From positions 124,001 to 188,000 of the forward strand of contig JAHBUK010000003.1 of assembly GCA_019638115.1 (NCBI GenBank): DNA of 64,000 nucleotides, in the 5' to 3' direction. Positions 7,629-15,123 of the stretch are shown in pieces. The notes below the pieces were generated by a model. The model saw only the letters and a program-made list of their open reading frames with translations. It searched no databases and was not told the DNA's origin. The position numbers and the translations under genes were made by a program. The first letter of the stretch is position 1; every line of letters starts with the position of its first letter. The stretch is from Flavobacteriales bacterium. Its GTDB lineage: Bacteria; Bacteroidota; Bacteroidia; Flavobacteriales_F; PHOS-HE28.

Positions 7629-9431
7629 ATGTTGGTGCGGTCGATCGGTGTGTTGATGTTGTTGTTGGGCGGGTGTGATGCAGCACCTGCATGGGGGCAG
7701 GAGGATCGTCCGATGCTGCCCACCGAGTTGCAGCTGGCTGTGGATGAACGGCGCCACGAGGAGGTGCTTCTGCGCAGCACCGAGCTCCTGGCCCGCACAC
7801 CGGAAGCCGATCGCACCACCCGCATCGCACTGCTGGACCTGAAGGCCAAGGCACACTATTCCCTGCAGCAACTGGCGGATGCGTCCAGTGCAGCGCAGGC
7901 CATGCTCGCCGTGGCGCGGGAGCAAGGCGACACTTCCGCGATGATCAGCGCGCTGCGCATGGTCTCCAACACCTCCTTCGATGGCAACCGCTTCGAGGAT
8001 GCCCTCACTACCGACCGCGAGATATACCGCTTGGCGCGTCGTTACGGGGATACCGACCTGCTCATCCAGGCCTGCAATGATCTGGGTAACCGCTTCCTGA
8101 TGGTGGAGCAGTACGATTCCACCGAGCACTACTACCAAGCAGGGCTTTCCATCACCACGCCGGGCCATCCCCTACGGACGAACTTCGAGGGCAACCTGGG
8201 CAAGCTCTACAGCGAGACCGGCCGGCACGATGAGGCCATCGCCCTGGTGGAACGCGGCCTGGCCACCATGCGCGCCGAGGACCATCCGCGCACCTACAAG
8301 ATGGTGAACATGCTGGGCTTCGTGATGCACAACGCGGGCCGCCACCGCGAGGCCATCGCGCTCTTCGCCGAAAGCGAGGAGCTGAACCAGGCCGGTCCAC
8401 AGGACCTATACACCTCGCTGGAGAACCTGGGCTTCGCGGCCGAATCGCAAGCGGCCATCGGTGATCATGCAGCGGCATACGCTTCCATGGTGCAGTTGGA
8501 AGCGCTGCTGCACACCTACTATGCCCGCACCGCCAACGAGCAGTTGTTGGAGTTGGAGAAACGCTTCGAGACCAAGCTGAAGGAGGAGGAGATAGAACGC
8601 CTGGATGCTGTGACCAACGAGCAGGCCGCGCTGCTCCGCGCACGCAACCTGATGCTCTACGGAAGCCTGCTCATGTTGGTGCTGGCCCTGGTGGCGGCGG
8701 CGCTGCTGTGGCGCAACTTCCGGCAGAAACGCCGCCATGCCGAGGTGCTGGAGCAGCTCAACAACGAACTGAAGGAGCAGAAGGAGCGCATCGAGGAGAT
8801 CAACCGTCTGCTGCAACTGAAGGTGTTGCGCACGCAGATGAACCCGCACTTCATCTACAACTGCCTAAACGCCATCGCCAACCTGGTGCGCAAGGGCGAT
8901 GCGGTGGGCGCCGCCAGCTACCTGGACGGCTTTGCGCGGCTGTTGCGCATGGTGCTCGATCACAGTGTGAAGGACCGCGTGCCCATCAGCGAAGAGCTCG
9001 GCTTCCTGCGCCAGTACCTGAAGCTGGAGGCCCTGCGCTTCCCCGATGGACTGCACTACGAGGTGGATGCCGATCGCGACCTGCTGGACGAGGATGTGCC
9101 GGTGCCCACGCTGCTGGTGCAGCCCTTCGTGGAGAACGCCATCTGGCACGGCCTCGCCAACAAGGAAGGGGAGAAGCGCCTGAGCGTGCGCTTCGAGGAG
9201 CATGGCGAAAGCCTGCGCTGCGTGGTGGAGGACAACGGCGTGGGCCGCAAGGCCGCCCCCAAACGTGCGCACAGCGATGGCAGCCCCAGCATGGGCCTGC
9301 AGCTCACCAACGAGCGGTTGCAACTGCTGTCCTTCAAGCTCAACGGCAACAGCGATCGCTTGCGCTTCCACGACCTGGCCCAGCCCGATGGCACACCCGC
9401 CGGCACCCGCGTGGAGCTGGTGTTGGAGTGA
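7629..9431 (+). CDS. LytS-type (HisKA_5) sensor histidine kinase with TPR sensor region
   Basis: A 600-residue kinase. The N-terminal hydrophobic leader contains GGC and may be a lipoprotein or plain signal. Helical tetratricopeptide-like repeats occupy about residues 35-300 (for example LIQACNDLGNRFLMVEQYDS). One membrane helix follows (LMLYGSLLMLVLALVAAALL), then a coiled coil (QLNNELKEQKERIEEINRLL). The histidine kinase domain pfam06580 has its phospho-acceptor in QMNPHFIYNCLNAI, about residue 405, and the ATP-binding domain has PFVENAIWHGL. This topology is typical of Bacteroidota two-component systems that work with LytTR regulators. The obvious partner begins at 12262, but two reverse-strand genes lie between. 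A TATTTTGT box four bases before the ATG supports the start. Confidence 0.88.
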   Translation: MLVRSIGVLMLLLGGCDAAPAWGQEDRPMLPTELQLAVDERRHEEVLLRSTELLARTPEADRTTRIALLDLKAKAHYSLQQLADASSAAQAMLAVAREQGDTSAMISALRMVSNTSFDGNRFEDALTTDREIYRLARRYGDTDLLIQACNDLGNRFLMVEQYDSTEHYYQAGLSITTPGHPLRTNFEGNLGKLYSETGRHDEAIALVERGLATMRAEDHPRTYKMVNMLGFVMHNAGRHREAIALFAESEELNQAGPQDLYTSLENLGFAAESQAAIGDHAAAYASMVQLEALLHTYYARTANEQLLELEKRFETKLKEEEIERLDAVTNEQAALLRARNLMLYGSLLMLVLALVAAALLWRNFRQKRRHAEVLEQLNNELKEQKERIEEINRLLQLKVLRTQMNPHFIYNCLNAIANLVRKGDAVGAASYLDGFARLLRMVLDHSVKDRVPISEELGFLRQYLKLEALRFPDGLHYEVDADRDLLDEDVPVPTLLVQPFVENAIWHGLANKEGEKRLSVRFEEHGESLRCVVEDNGVGRKAAPKRAHSDGSPSMGLQLTNERLQLLSFKLNGNSDRLRFHDLAQPDGTPAGTRVELVLE

Positions 9432-9597
9432 GGGGGAAGAAGGGGTGGTAATGGAAGAAATGGAGGTATGGGAGGTAGTGCCCCATCAACCGTGGGTGTC
9501 CTCCTTGACCACCCTTACCTCCCTCACCACCCTTACCTCCCTCACCTCCCTTACCTCCCTTACCTCCCTCACTTCCCTCACCTCCTTCACCCCGTCA
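9432..9597. repeat. Purine-then-pyrimidine CACCTCC tract 1
   Basis: A purine-rich half (9432-9476, with GGAGGTATGGGAGGTAG) is followed by a pyrimidine-rich half (9497-9594) built from approximate nine-base units CTCCCTCAC or CTCCCTTAC. The halves are partly complementary, so a long imperfect hairpin can be drawn. It begins directly after the kinase stop codon and runs into the 3' end of the next, reverse gene. Three more tracts of the family occur in the window. Confidence 0.75.
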
Positions 9598-10333
9598 CTT
9601 GCAGGTGTTGCAGGAAGAAGTTGTTCCAGAACGCGGTGGCGGGCAGGGCGAACGACAGGCCGAAGACGAGTGCAAGGATGACCAGTCCGAGGACGGGGTA
9701 GGTCGGGAACCGGCGCAGTTTCACCCAGTCGTGCACCACCACGGCCACGGGGAAGAGGAAGAACAGCACGGTCGAGCCTGGTAGGATCAATGCCGGGGCC
9801 ATCCACTCGAACATGCGGGCAAGGGCAGGCCCCATGAAGACCATGGATGCGAACAGCATCATGGTGCGGTGCAGCGCCTTGTTCTTGCGCTTCATCACAC
9901 CCACGGCGACCATGCCGGTGAACGCCGTCAACGCCAGCAGGTCATTGGTCCACATCACGTTCTGGAACCAGTACCGGTCGGGGTTCTCCAGGTCCAGGAA
10001 GCCCAGGGCCAGCATGCGCGGGGCGAAACCCATCATCACCGGTATGGCGAAGGCCACGGCAAGTACCGCCACCACGCAGAGCCCCCAGCCCAGGGTCATG
10101 TGCAGCTTCACCTTCCTGCTGTTCACCAGCGCGGACTGCACCACCAGCAGCACATACCAGAGGGTCATCAGCACGCCATGCAGCACGAAGGCGAGCGGCA
10201 GCCGGTCCATCTGCATGTGCAGGGGTTGCTCGAAGTAGGGCCGCAAATAGAACCGGGGGCCGAAGCCCAACAGCACCACCAGCAGCAGCAGGCTGGCGAT
10301 GATCAGGTAGAAGCGGGTGCGTTCGGTCTTCAT
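9587..10333 (-). CDS. Multi-pass membrane protein of unknown function
   Basis: A 248-residue protein with seven hydrophobic segments and no signal peptidase site: LIIASLLLLVVLLGF, LAFVLHGVLMTLWYVLLVVQ, GLCVVAVLAVAFAIPVMMGF, LLALTAFTGMVAVGV, MMLFASMVFMGPALARMF, VLFFLFPVAVVVHDWV and LGLVILALVFGLSFALPA. Histidines sit in or beside several helices (FVLHGV, KLHMTLGW, ALHRTMM, VVHDWV); heme or metal binding is possible but only inferred. The first ten residues, MKTERTRFYL, are identical to those of the unrelated neighbour starting at 12028, and the sequence upstream is also shared, so this N-terminus looks like part of a duplicated promoter module. Confidence 0.7.
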   Translation of the reverse strand: MKTERTRFYLIIASLLLLVVLLGFGPRFYLRPYFEQPLHMQMDRLPLAFVLHGVLMTLWYVLLVVQSALVNSRKVKLHMTLGWGLCVVAVLAVAFAIPVMMGFAPRMLALGFLDLENPDRYWFQNVMWTNDLLALTAFTGMVAVGVMKRKNKALHRTMMLFASMVFMGPALARMFEWMAPALILPGSTVLFFLFPVAVVVHDWVKLRRFPTYPVLGLVILALVFGLSFALPATAFWNNFFLQHLQVTG

Positions 10334-10439
10334 GGTCGAGTTGCGTGCGACGCCTTGGTGAACATTGGAACGAACCTAACCCGGATCCTGCCTCAGTCCC
10401 TGTTCAACCGAGCGAACGGCAACGTGATCGCGTGAGCGG
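10309..10439 (-). repeat. Duplicated leader module, copy A (promoter plus first ten codons)
   Basis: Clearly similar to 12004-12135. The shared stretch covers the first ten codons of the gene on the reverse strand, the region before the ATG, a TAGGTTCG box (10371-10378) and the motif GCCGTTCGCTCGG at 10408-10420. Similarity fades inside the coding region and just beyond the upstream motif. Confidence 0.8.
10371..10378 (-). promoter_or_regulatory. TAGGTTCG -7 box in leader module A
   Basis: TAGGTTCG on the reverse strand fits the TAnnTTCG pattern and is conserved in both copies of the module. It lies 37 bases upstream of the ATG at 10333. Confidence 0.4.
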
Positions 10440-10639
10440 CAACCTCCCCCTAAGCGCAGGTGAAGCGACCTCCCTCTTCTCCCTTATGGCGAGGCTTTGC
10501 TGATGGGTACCTGGGTTCGCGCAGGGCTACGACCCGAGTCCTCGATCCCGCAGGCGAGGGTTGCGAACAGGTCGTGCCGATCGCTCATCACGATCGTGCA
10601 TGGCAGAGCGGCTGGAGCACGTGATCGGCCCTCGCGTCA
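10440..10639. other. Intergenic region without a recognised gene
   Basis: Together with the leader module this makes a gap of about 300 bases between two reverse genes. I see no coding sequence with neighbour-like composition, no strong hairpin and no RNA signature here. Confidence 0.4.
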
Positions 10640-12028
10640 TCACCGGGTGCCGACCGGCAGGTGCGCCTTCAGGAATTGCACTGCCCTGGGGAGCGCGTCC
10701 CGATCGGCAGCCGCGTTCAGGGCCGGCGTGCCGCCAAGCACGAACTCCTCTTTGCTGATGGGATGGATGGCGCGTGTCGACATCGATGTCACGAGCATCC
10801 CCGAGACTGCCATGTGGCCGGCGCCCCGATAGGCGATGTGCTCCGCCGGATAGGCGAAGTCGTGGGCCCGGAGCCGGGTGATCACCTGCTCGGCCCCCAG
10901 CGTCGATGGCCACAGCTCGTCCGAATCGCAGGAGAGCAGCAGCACCGGCGCCTGGATGCGCTCCACCGGAATGGCGGCCTCGCCCGGGTCCAGCATACCC
11001 GCATGGAATACGAAGTCCTCATGCACGCCGAGCAGGGCCGTCCCATCGGCCGTCAGGGGCGGTATGTAGCCGGGGATGGGCGCGCCGCGAAGCGACCACG
11101 CCGGTTGCATGAAGGAGTTCGGCGCGCAGCAGCCGGTCCAGACCACATTGGAGGGCACGGCGGAAACGACCGCACCATACAACTCGGGTAGTGAGGACGC
11201 CAGTAGCAGCACCCCTTCACCGCCACGGGACGCACCGATAAGCCCGATCCGCGGCGCCCCTGTACGTGTACGCAACCAGTCCGTGGCGCCGTGGAAGTAC
11301 TCGAGGGGAATGTTCTCCAGGTTGTCCGGCCGGTGTGGATAGGCGAAGTGCGCCACCGCCAGCGCCGTGATGCCACGCGATGCGAGGAACATGGCCGTCT
11401 TCCAGGGCGCCCCACCTCCGGAACCCGAGATGACCAGCACCGCCGGGTGCGGACCCGGGCCGGCCGCCTCGAACAGCACCCCTTCGAAGGGCTGCCCCTC
11501 AATGGCCGTGCGTCGCACACCGCTGGCCATGAACACCACCCGCTGCTCGGCATGCAGGACGGTCGTATCGGCGGCATCGAGACCATAACGGACGCGGGCT
11601 CGAAAGCGGATCGTCACCGACGCCGTATCCAGCTGCGGGTGCCTCGGCCACTCGGGGTCGATCCCCGCCACCGCGTGGAGCGCCTCAGGAGGTACCGGGA
11701 GCATCGACCAGATCAACCCGTCCGCATCGACCCCCGTGTAGCTCCCGCTGACGGCGGCCTGGGTAGCGGTGGCGACGCGTCCCTGAGCATCGGCATGGTA
11801 CGTGGCACGGCTCGACCAAACGCGGCCGTCATTGTCGGTGAGGCTCGCGCCGAGTTCAACGCGACTGCTGGGCAGGGCGCCGCGCACCTCGATCGTGCTC
11901 TCCTCAAGGTGCAGGCGCTCCGCAGCGCTTACCTGCAGCGATGGCTGCGCAACGGCATGTAGCGTGGGCAGCAGCATCAGGATCAGCACGTTGGGCAGCA
12001 GGTAGAAGCGGGTGCGTTCGGTCTTCAT
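10640..12028 (-). CDS. Acyl-CoA thioesterase / BAAT-like alpha/beta hydrolase, exported
   Basis: A 462-residue protein with a signal peptide (LLPNVLILMLLPTLHAVAQ). An N-terminal beta-sandwich domain (about residues 30-190) of the acyl-CoA thioester hydrolase / bile-acid-CoA amino acid N-acyltransferase type is followed by an alpha/beta-hydrolase domain. The visible catalytic triad is Ser in IGASRGGEG (about residue 267), Asp in SCDSDELW (about 370) and His in GAGHMAV (about 405). Serine rather than cysteine at the nucleophile favours hydrolase over acyltransferase activity. Exported members do not obviously act on CoA esters, so the substrate is unknown. Start chosen at ATG 12028; an upstream GTG at 12046 adds six residues. 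It shares its leader and first ten codons with the gene starting at 10333. Confidence 0.8.
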   Translation of the reverse strand: MKTERTRFYLLPNVLILMLLPTLHAVAQPSLQVSAAERLHLEESTIEVRGALPSSRVELGASLTDNDGRVWSSRATYHADAQGRVATATQAAVSGSYTGVDADGLIWSMLPVPPEALHAVAGIDPEWPRHPQLDTASVTIRFRARVRYGLDAADTTVLHAEQRVVFMASGVRRTAIEGQPFEGVLFEAAGPGPHPAVLVISGSGGGAPWKTAMFLASRGITALAVAHFAYPHRPDNLENIPLEYFHGATDWLRTRTGAPRIGLIGASRGGEGVLLLASSLPELYGAVVSAVPSNVVWTGCCAPNSFMQPAWSLRGAPIPGYIPPLTADGTALLGVHEDFVFHAGMLDPGEAAIPVERIQAPVLLLSCDSDELWPSTLGAEQVITRLRAHDFAYPAEHIAYRGAGHMAVSGMLVTSMSTRAIHPISKEEFVLGGTPALNAAADRDALPRAVQFLKAHLPVGTR

Positions 12029-12135
12029 GGTCGTGTTGCGTGCCACACTGCGGTGGACACCGGAACGAACCTAATCACGGATCCTGCCACAGCCCCCGAT
12101 CGACCGAGCGAACGGCACCACGATCGCGTGAGCGG
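12004..12135 (-). repeat. Duplicated leader module, copy B (promoter plus first ten codons)
   Basis: Counterpart of 10309-10439, with the same order of elements: first ten codons, short leader, TAGGTTCG box (12066-12073) and GCCGTTCGCTCGG at 12104-12116. Substitutions are scattered through the non-coding part, while the ten codons are translated identically. Confidence 0.8.
12066..12073 (-). promoter_or_regulatory. TAGGTTCG -7 box in leader module B
   Basis: Same box and nearly the same distance to the ATG (at 12028) as in module A. Confidence 0.4.
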
Positions 12136-12139
12136 CGAC

Positions 12140-12250
12140 CTTCTTCACCCTCCCTCACCTCCCTCACCTCCTTCACCTCCCTCACCTCCTTCACCCTCTT
12201 CACCTTCCTCACCTTCCTCACCTTCCTCACCTCGCTCACCTCCCTCACCT
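12140..12250. repeat. CACCTCC pyrimidine tract 2
   Basis: About 110 bases of approximate nine-base repeats of the types CTCCCTCAC, CTCCTTCAC and TTCCTCACC, running to the promoter box of the LytTR regulator gene at 12262. With tract 1 it flanks the two reverse genes that separate kinase and regulator. Frames across it give Pro-Ser repeats that are not real proteins. Confidence 0.8.
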
Positions 12251-12257
12251 ATCTTCC
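12250..12257 (+). promoter_or_regulatory. TATCTTCC -7 box before the LytTR regulator gene
   Basis: Four bases before the ATG at 12262, at the end of the pyrimidine tract. It matches the boxes of other genes here and implies a leaderless transcript. Confidence 0.45.
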
Positions 12258-12261
12258 CCCC

Positions 12262-13005
12262 ATGATCAACGTGTTGTTGGTGGACGACGAACCCGGTGCC
12301 CGCGAGTTCCTGCGCGCCCGGCTGGCCGAGGTGGCGCCCGAAGTGAACGTGCTGGCCGAGGCGGACAACATCTCCGATGCCAAGCGGCTCATCGCCGAGC
12401 TGAAGCCCGCACTGGTGTTCTCCGATGTGGAGATGCCCGGCGGCGATGGCTTCCAACTGCTGAAGGACCTGGGCACCTGGGACTTCGATGTGGTCTTCGT
12501 CACCGGCTTCCAGCGCTACGCCATCCAGGCCATCCGCTTCAGCGCGTTGGACTACCTGCTGAAGCCCGCACAAGCCGACGAGCTGCGCGCCGCCATCGAC
12601 CGCCACCTGGCGCGGCACCCCGAGCCCGAGCTCGACAAGCAGCACCAGCAGGCCGTGCTCGCCAACCTGAACGAGTCGCACGAGCAGGGCATGAAGCTCA
12701 CGCTGCGACACGGCAACGGCTTGCACTTCGTCCCACCCGCCGAGGTGGCCTTTTGTCGCGCCGAGGACAACTACACCGAGCTGCACCTCTGCGATGGCCG
12801 CCGCTTCATGGTGGCCCGCACGCTGAAGGAGTACGAGGACATGCTCGCCGACATGGGTTTCATGCGCGTACACCGCAGCTACCTGGTGAACCGCGCGGCC
12901 ATCACCAAGGTCACCACCGATGGGCACTTGGAAATGGCGGGCGGTGGCCGCGTGGAGATCAGCCGCCGGCGCAAGGAAGAGGTGCTGAAGCTGCTGCGCG
13001 GCTGA
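12262..13005 (+). CDS. LytTR family response regulator
   Basis: A 247-residue regulator with a receiver domain (about 1-120), including the acidic pair in LLVDDEP, the phospho-acceptor Asp at about residue 55 in VFSDVEMPGGDG, and the conserved K in LDYLLKPAQ. A LytTR DNA-binding domain follows from about residue 143, with CRAEDNYTELHL and MRVHRSYLVN. It is the expected partner of the LytS-type kinase at 7629-9431, both types being normally adjacent in Bacteroidota. The start is at the first methionine of the receiver; the frame stays open upstream only because the repeat tract has no stops. Confidence 0.9.
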   Translation: MINVLLVDDEPGAREFLRARLAEVAPEVNVLAEADNISDAKRLIAELKPALVFSDVEMPGGDGFQLLKDLGTWDFDVVFVTGFQRYAIQAIRFSALDYLLKPAQADELRAAIDRHLARHPEPELDKQHQQAVLANLNESHEQGMKLTLRHGNGLHFVPPAEVAFCRAEDNYTELHLCDGRRFMVARTLKEYEDMLADMGFMRVHRSYLVNRAAITKVTTDGHLEMAGGGRVEISRRRKEEVLKLLRG

Positions 13006-13013
13006 CCGGCCGA

Positions 13014-14996
13014 TCACTCCACCACCACTTCGCTGCTCGCTGCGCTCTCGTTCCCGTCCGCATCCACGGCACGCACGAAGTAGAACAACAGCCCGCCCGG
13101 GACCTTGTCGTCGCGCAGCGCCAGCGCCTGCCTGGCGGACACGCTGCTCACCTTCACCGGGTCCTGGCCACGTGTGTAGCGGTATACATCGTAGCGCACG
13201 ATATCATCGCGCAACGCAGCGCTCCAGCTCAGTTCCACGCCGGCATTGCTGCGGCGCGCATTCAGGCCGCTGGGTGGCGGAACGGCGGCGAAGCGTCCAC
13301 TTCCCCCGACCTCATTGCTGAACGCACTGCGCGGACCAAGCTGGGACAGGCTCCGTACGCGGTAGCTGTGCGTGGTGCCTGCATGATGCACCGTGTCCAT
13401 GTAATGGTTCACGGTCAGGAATAGCGTATCGGTGACGGGTGCGCCACGCTGCGGCTTGCGGGTCCGCAACAACTGATAGCCCAGCAGGAATGGTTCGTTC
13501 GATAGGTCCTCCCAAACCACTTGCAGGTTGCCGGCATCCACCAGCACTTCCAAGTCCTTTGGTACGGGTGGCGCAGCAGGTGGCAGTGCGGGCACGATGG
13601 CCACCGTATCGGAGAAGGCCCCGTGTATGTGGCTGCTGCTCATTGTGTGTATCGCATAGCGGTACGTGTTGCCGCCGCGCATTCCCGAGCCATTGTCGGT
13701 CCATTGGTAACGGTCGGGTCGTGCCCTGCCTTCCACCAGCGTGGACACCTGCTTGAGTTCGCCACCGTTCTCCCCGCGGAACACGAGGAAACCATGCGCG
13801 TTGGGTGCCAAATAGGTCCATGTAAGGGAGACCGTGCCATCGATGCTCTCGATCTCCAGCTCCTCGGGGGCATCGGGAGGCGTGGGGTCGTACACGCTGG
13901 CTGCGAACAGGGGAGCCCGCATGGGGATGTGCGTGGCTTTGTATTCCAGCTGGAAGAAGTAGAAGTAGGACGTGGCGGGACGGATCCGCTCATCGATGAA
14001 CTCGGTGCGGTCGCTGGGCAATGCTGCGATGGGCTCGAAGCCGTCCTCGCTATTGGTGCTGCGGTAGAGCGTGAGCTGTTTCACCAAGGGCGCATTGGGC
14101 AGGCGCCAGCGGATGCCGATGGAACGGCCACTGCTGTCACCGGCGGCCACCACGTCGGTGGGCATGGGCATCTGTGTGGCATCCAACGAAGCGGTGTAGA
14201 GCGTATCCGTGCGTGGTGCGGCGTGGCCGAATGGGTCCCATGCTTTGAGTACGTAGCGAAGCGGACGATAGCGTGCAGCGGTGGTATCCGTGAAGACCAG
14301 AAAGGCGGTGTCCCCGCTAAGCCTGGCCTGGCCCATCCAGTTCACCTCCTCGAAGGCCGCACCATCATCGCTGCGCCACAAGCGGAACTCCGATGCGCGT
14401 GGCGCACCGGCTGCGCGGTAATGCAGTTCCATGCGGCGTTCCTTCTCCCAGTAGGTGCCTGTAACTGGCGCCACGGCTACCGGCGCCACACCCTGGCCAG
14501 CCGTGGTCCACTGGCTCACGCGCGCTGCGCCATCGATCGGCGTAATGCGGTACTGGTAGCGCTCACCGTTCTTCGCATCGGCATCGTGCCATGCCAGTTG
14601 GCAGGCCATCATGGTGGGCACATCGTTGAAGAGCGCTCCCAAGTGCCTGCGCTCACCTTTGGAGACCATCGCCCACAGGCTGTCCGCGTTCATGGCCAGG
14701 GCATGAATGGGATAGGGCAGCACCTTTCCCGCGCGCTCCAGGTGCTTCGTCAGCTCCTTCGCGCTGCCCACCGGCTTCAGTTCGGCCACTTGCTTGAACG
14801 CATCGTTGGCCTGTGCGCGCCGCTCTATCCGATAGCCCTGCACCTTGCCGTTCACCTGTGGGATCCCATCTCCGGCAATGATGAAAATGCCTTGAGCCCC
14901 GCCATATGCAATGCCCGGCTGGGGGTCTTGTGCCTGCAGGCCCAGCGCTGCAAGCAATGGAAGTAGCACCGTTCTGCGCATCATCGCTTTATGCAT
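13014..14996 (-). CDS. Secreted protein with fibronectin type III-like domains
   Basis: A 660-residue exported protein with signal peptide RRTVLLPLLAALGLQAQ; ATG codons at 14984 and 14981 are alternative starts. Several Fn3-like beta-sandwich repeats are visible, for example SIGIRWRLPNAPLVKQLTLYR, VSLTWTYLAPNAHGFLVFRG, LQVVWEDLSNEPFLLGYQLLR and VELSWSAALRDDIVRYDVYR, each followed by a strand with a Y-x-Y-x-V/A-like end (HSYRVRSLS, FYFVRAVDADGNES). I see no catalytic motif and no T9SS sorting domain. It is the third gene of a reverse locus with the giant protein and the beta-barrel, suggesting a joint structural or adhesion role at the cell surface; that is inference. Confidence 0.8.
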   Translation of the reverse strand: MHKAMMRRTVLLPLLAALGLQAQDPQPGIAYGGAQGIFIIAGDGIPQVNGKVQGYRIERRAQANDAFKQVAELKPVGSAKELTKHLERAGKVLPYPIHALAMNADSLWAMVSKGERRHLGALFNDVPTMMACQLAWHDADAKNGERYQYRITPIDGAARVSQWTTAGQGVAPVAVAPVTGTYWEKERRMELHYRAAGAPRASEFRLWRSDDGAAFEEVNWMGQARLSGDTAFLVFTDTTAARYRPLRYVLKAWDPFGHAAPRTDTLYTASLDATQMPMPTDVVAAGDSSGRSIGIRWRLPNAPLVKQLTLYRSTNSEDGFEPIAALPSDRTEFIDERIRPATSYFYFFQLEYKATHIPMRAPLFAASVYDPTPPDAPEELEIESIDGTVSLTWTYLAPNAHGFLVFRGENGGELKQVSTLVEGRARPDRYQWTDNGSGMRGGNTYRYAIHTMSSSHIHGAFSDTVAIVPALPPAAPPVPKDLEVLVDAGNLQVVWEDLSNEPFLLGYQLLRTRKPQRGAPVTDTLFLTVNHYMDTVHHAGTTHSYRVRSLSQLGPRSAFSNEVGGSGRFAAVPPPSGLNARRSNAGVELSWSAALRDDIVRYDVYRYTRGQDPVKVSSVSARQALALRDDKVPGGLLFYFVRAVDADGNESAASSEVVVE

Positions 14997-15020
14997 TGTC
15001 GTTCTTCGTTCACTGGCTTA

Positions 15021-15094
15021 CCACACCTCCTTCACCTCCTTCACCTCCTTCACCTCCCTTACCTCCATCACCTCCCATACCTCCCTCACCTCTT
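15021..15094. repeat. CACCTCC pyrimidine tract 3
   Basis: Repeats of CTCCTTCAC and CTCCCTTAC, including CCTCCCATACCTCCC, the complement of the word GGGAGGTATGGGAGG that occurs in part in tracts 1 and 4. It fills the spacer between the giant gene and the Fn3 gene. Confidence 0.75.
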
Positions 15095-15123
15095 TTCCCT
15101 TCATCCACTCCTCACATCCCCCA

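Noticed and set aside
5845..7854. 669-codon reverse frame across the transporter gene
   Set aside because: Antisense shadow with Gln/His/Gly-biased composition and no start context.
12053..12265. Pro-Ser-rich small protein
   Set aside because: It is a translation of the CACCTCC tract; other frames of the tract also stay open and there is no sensible start.
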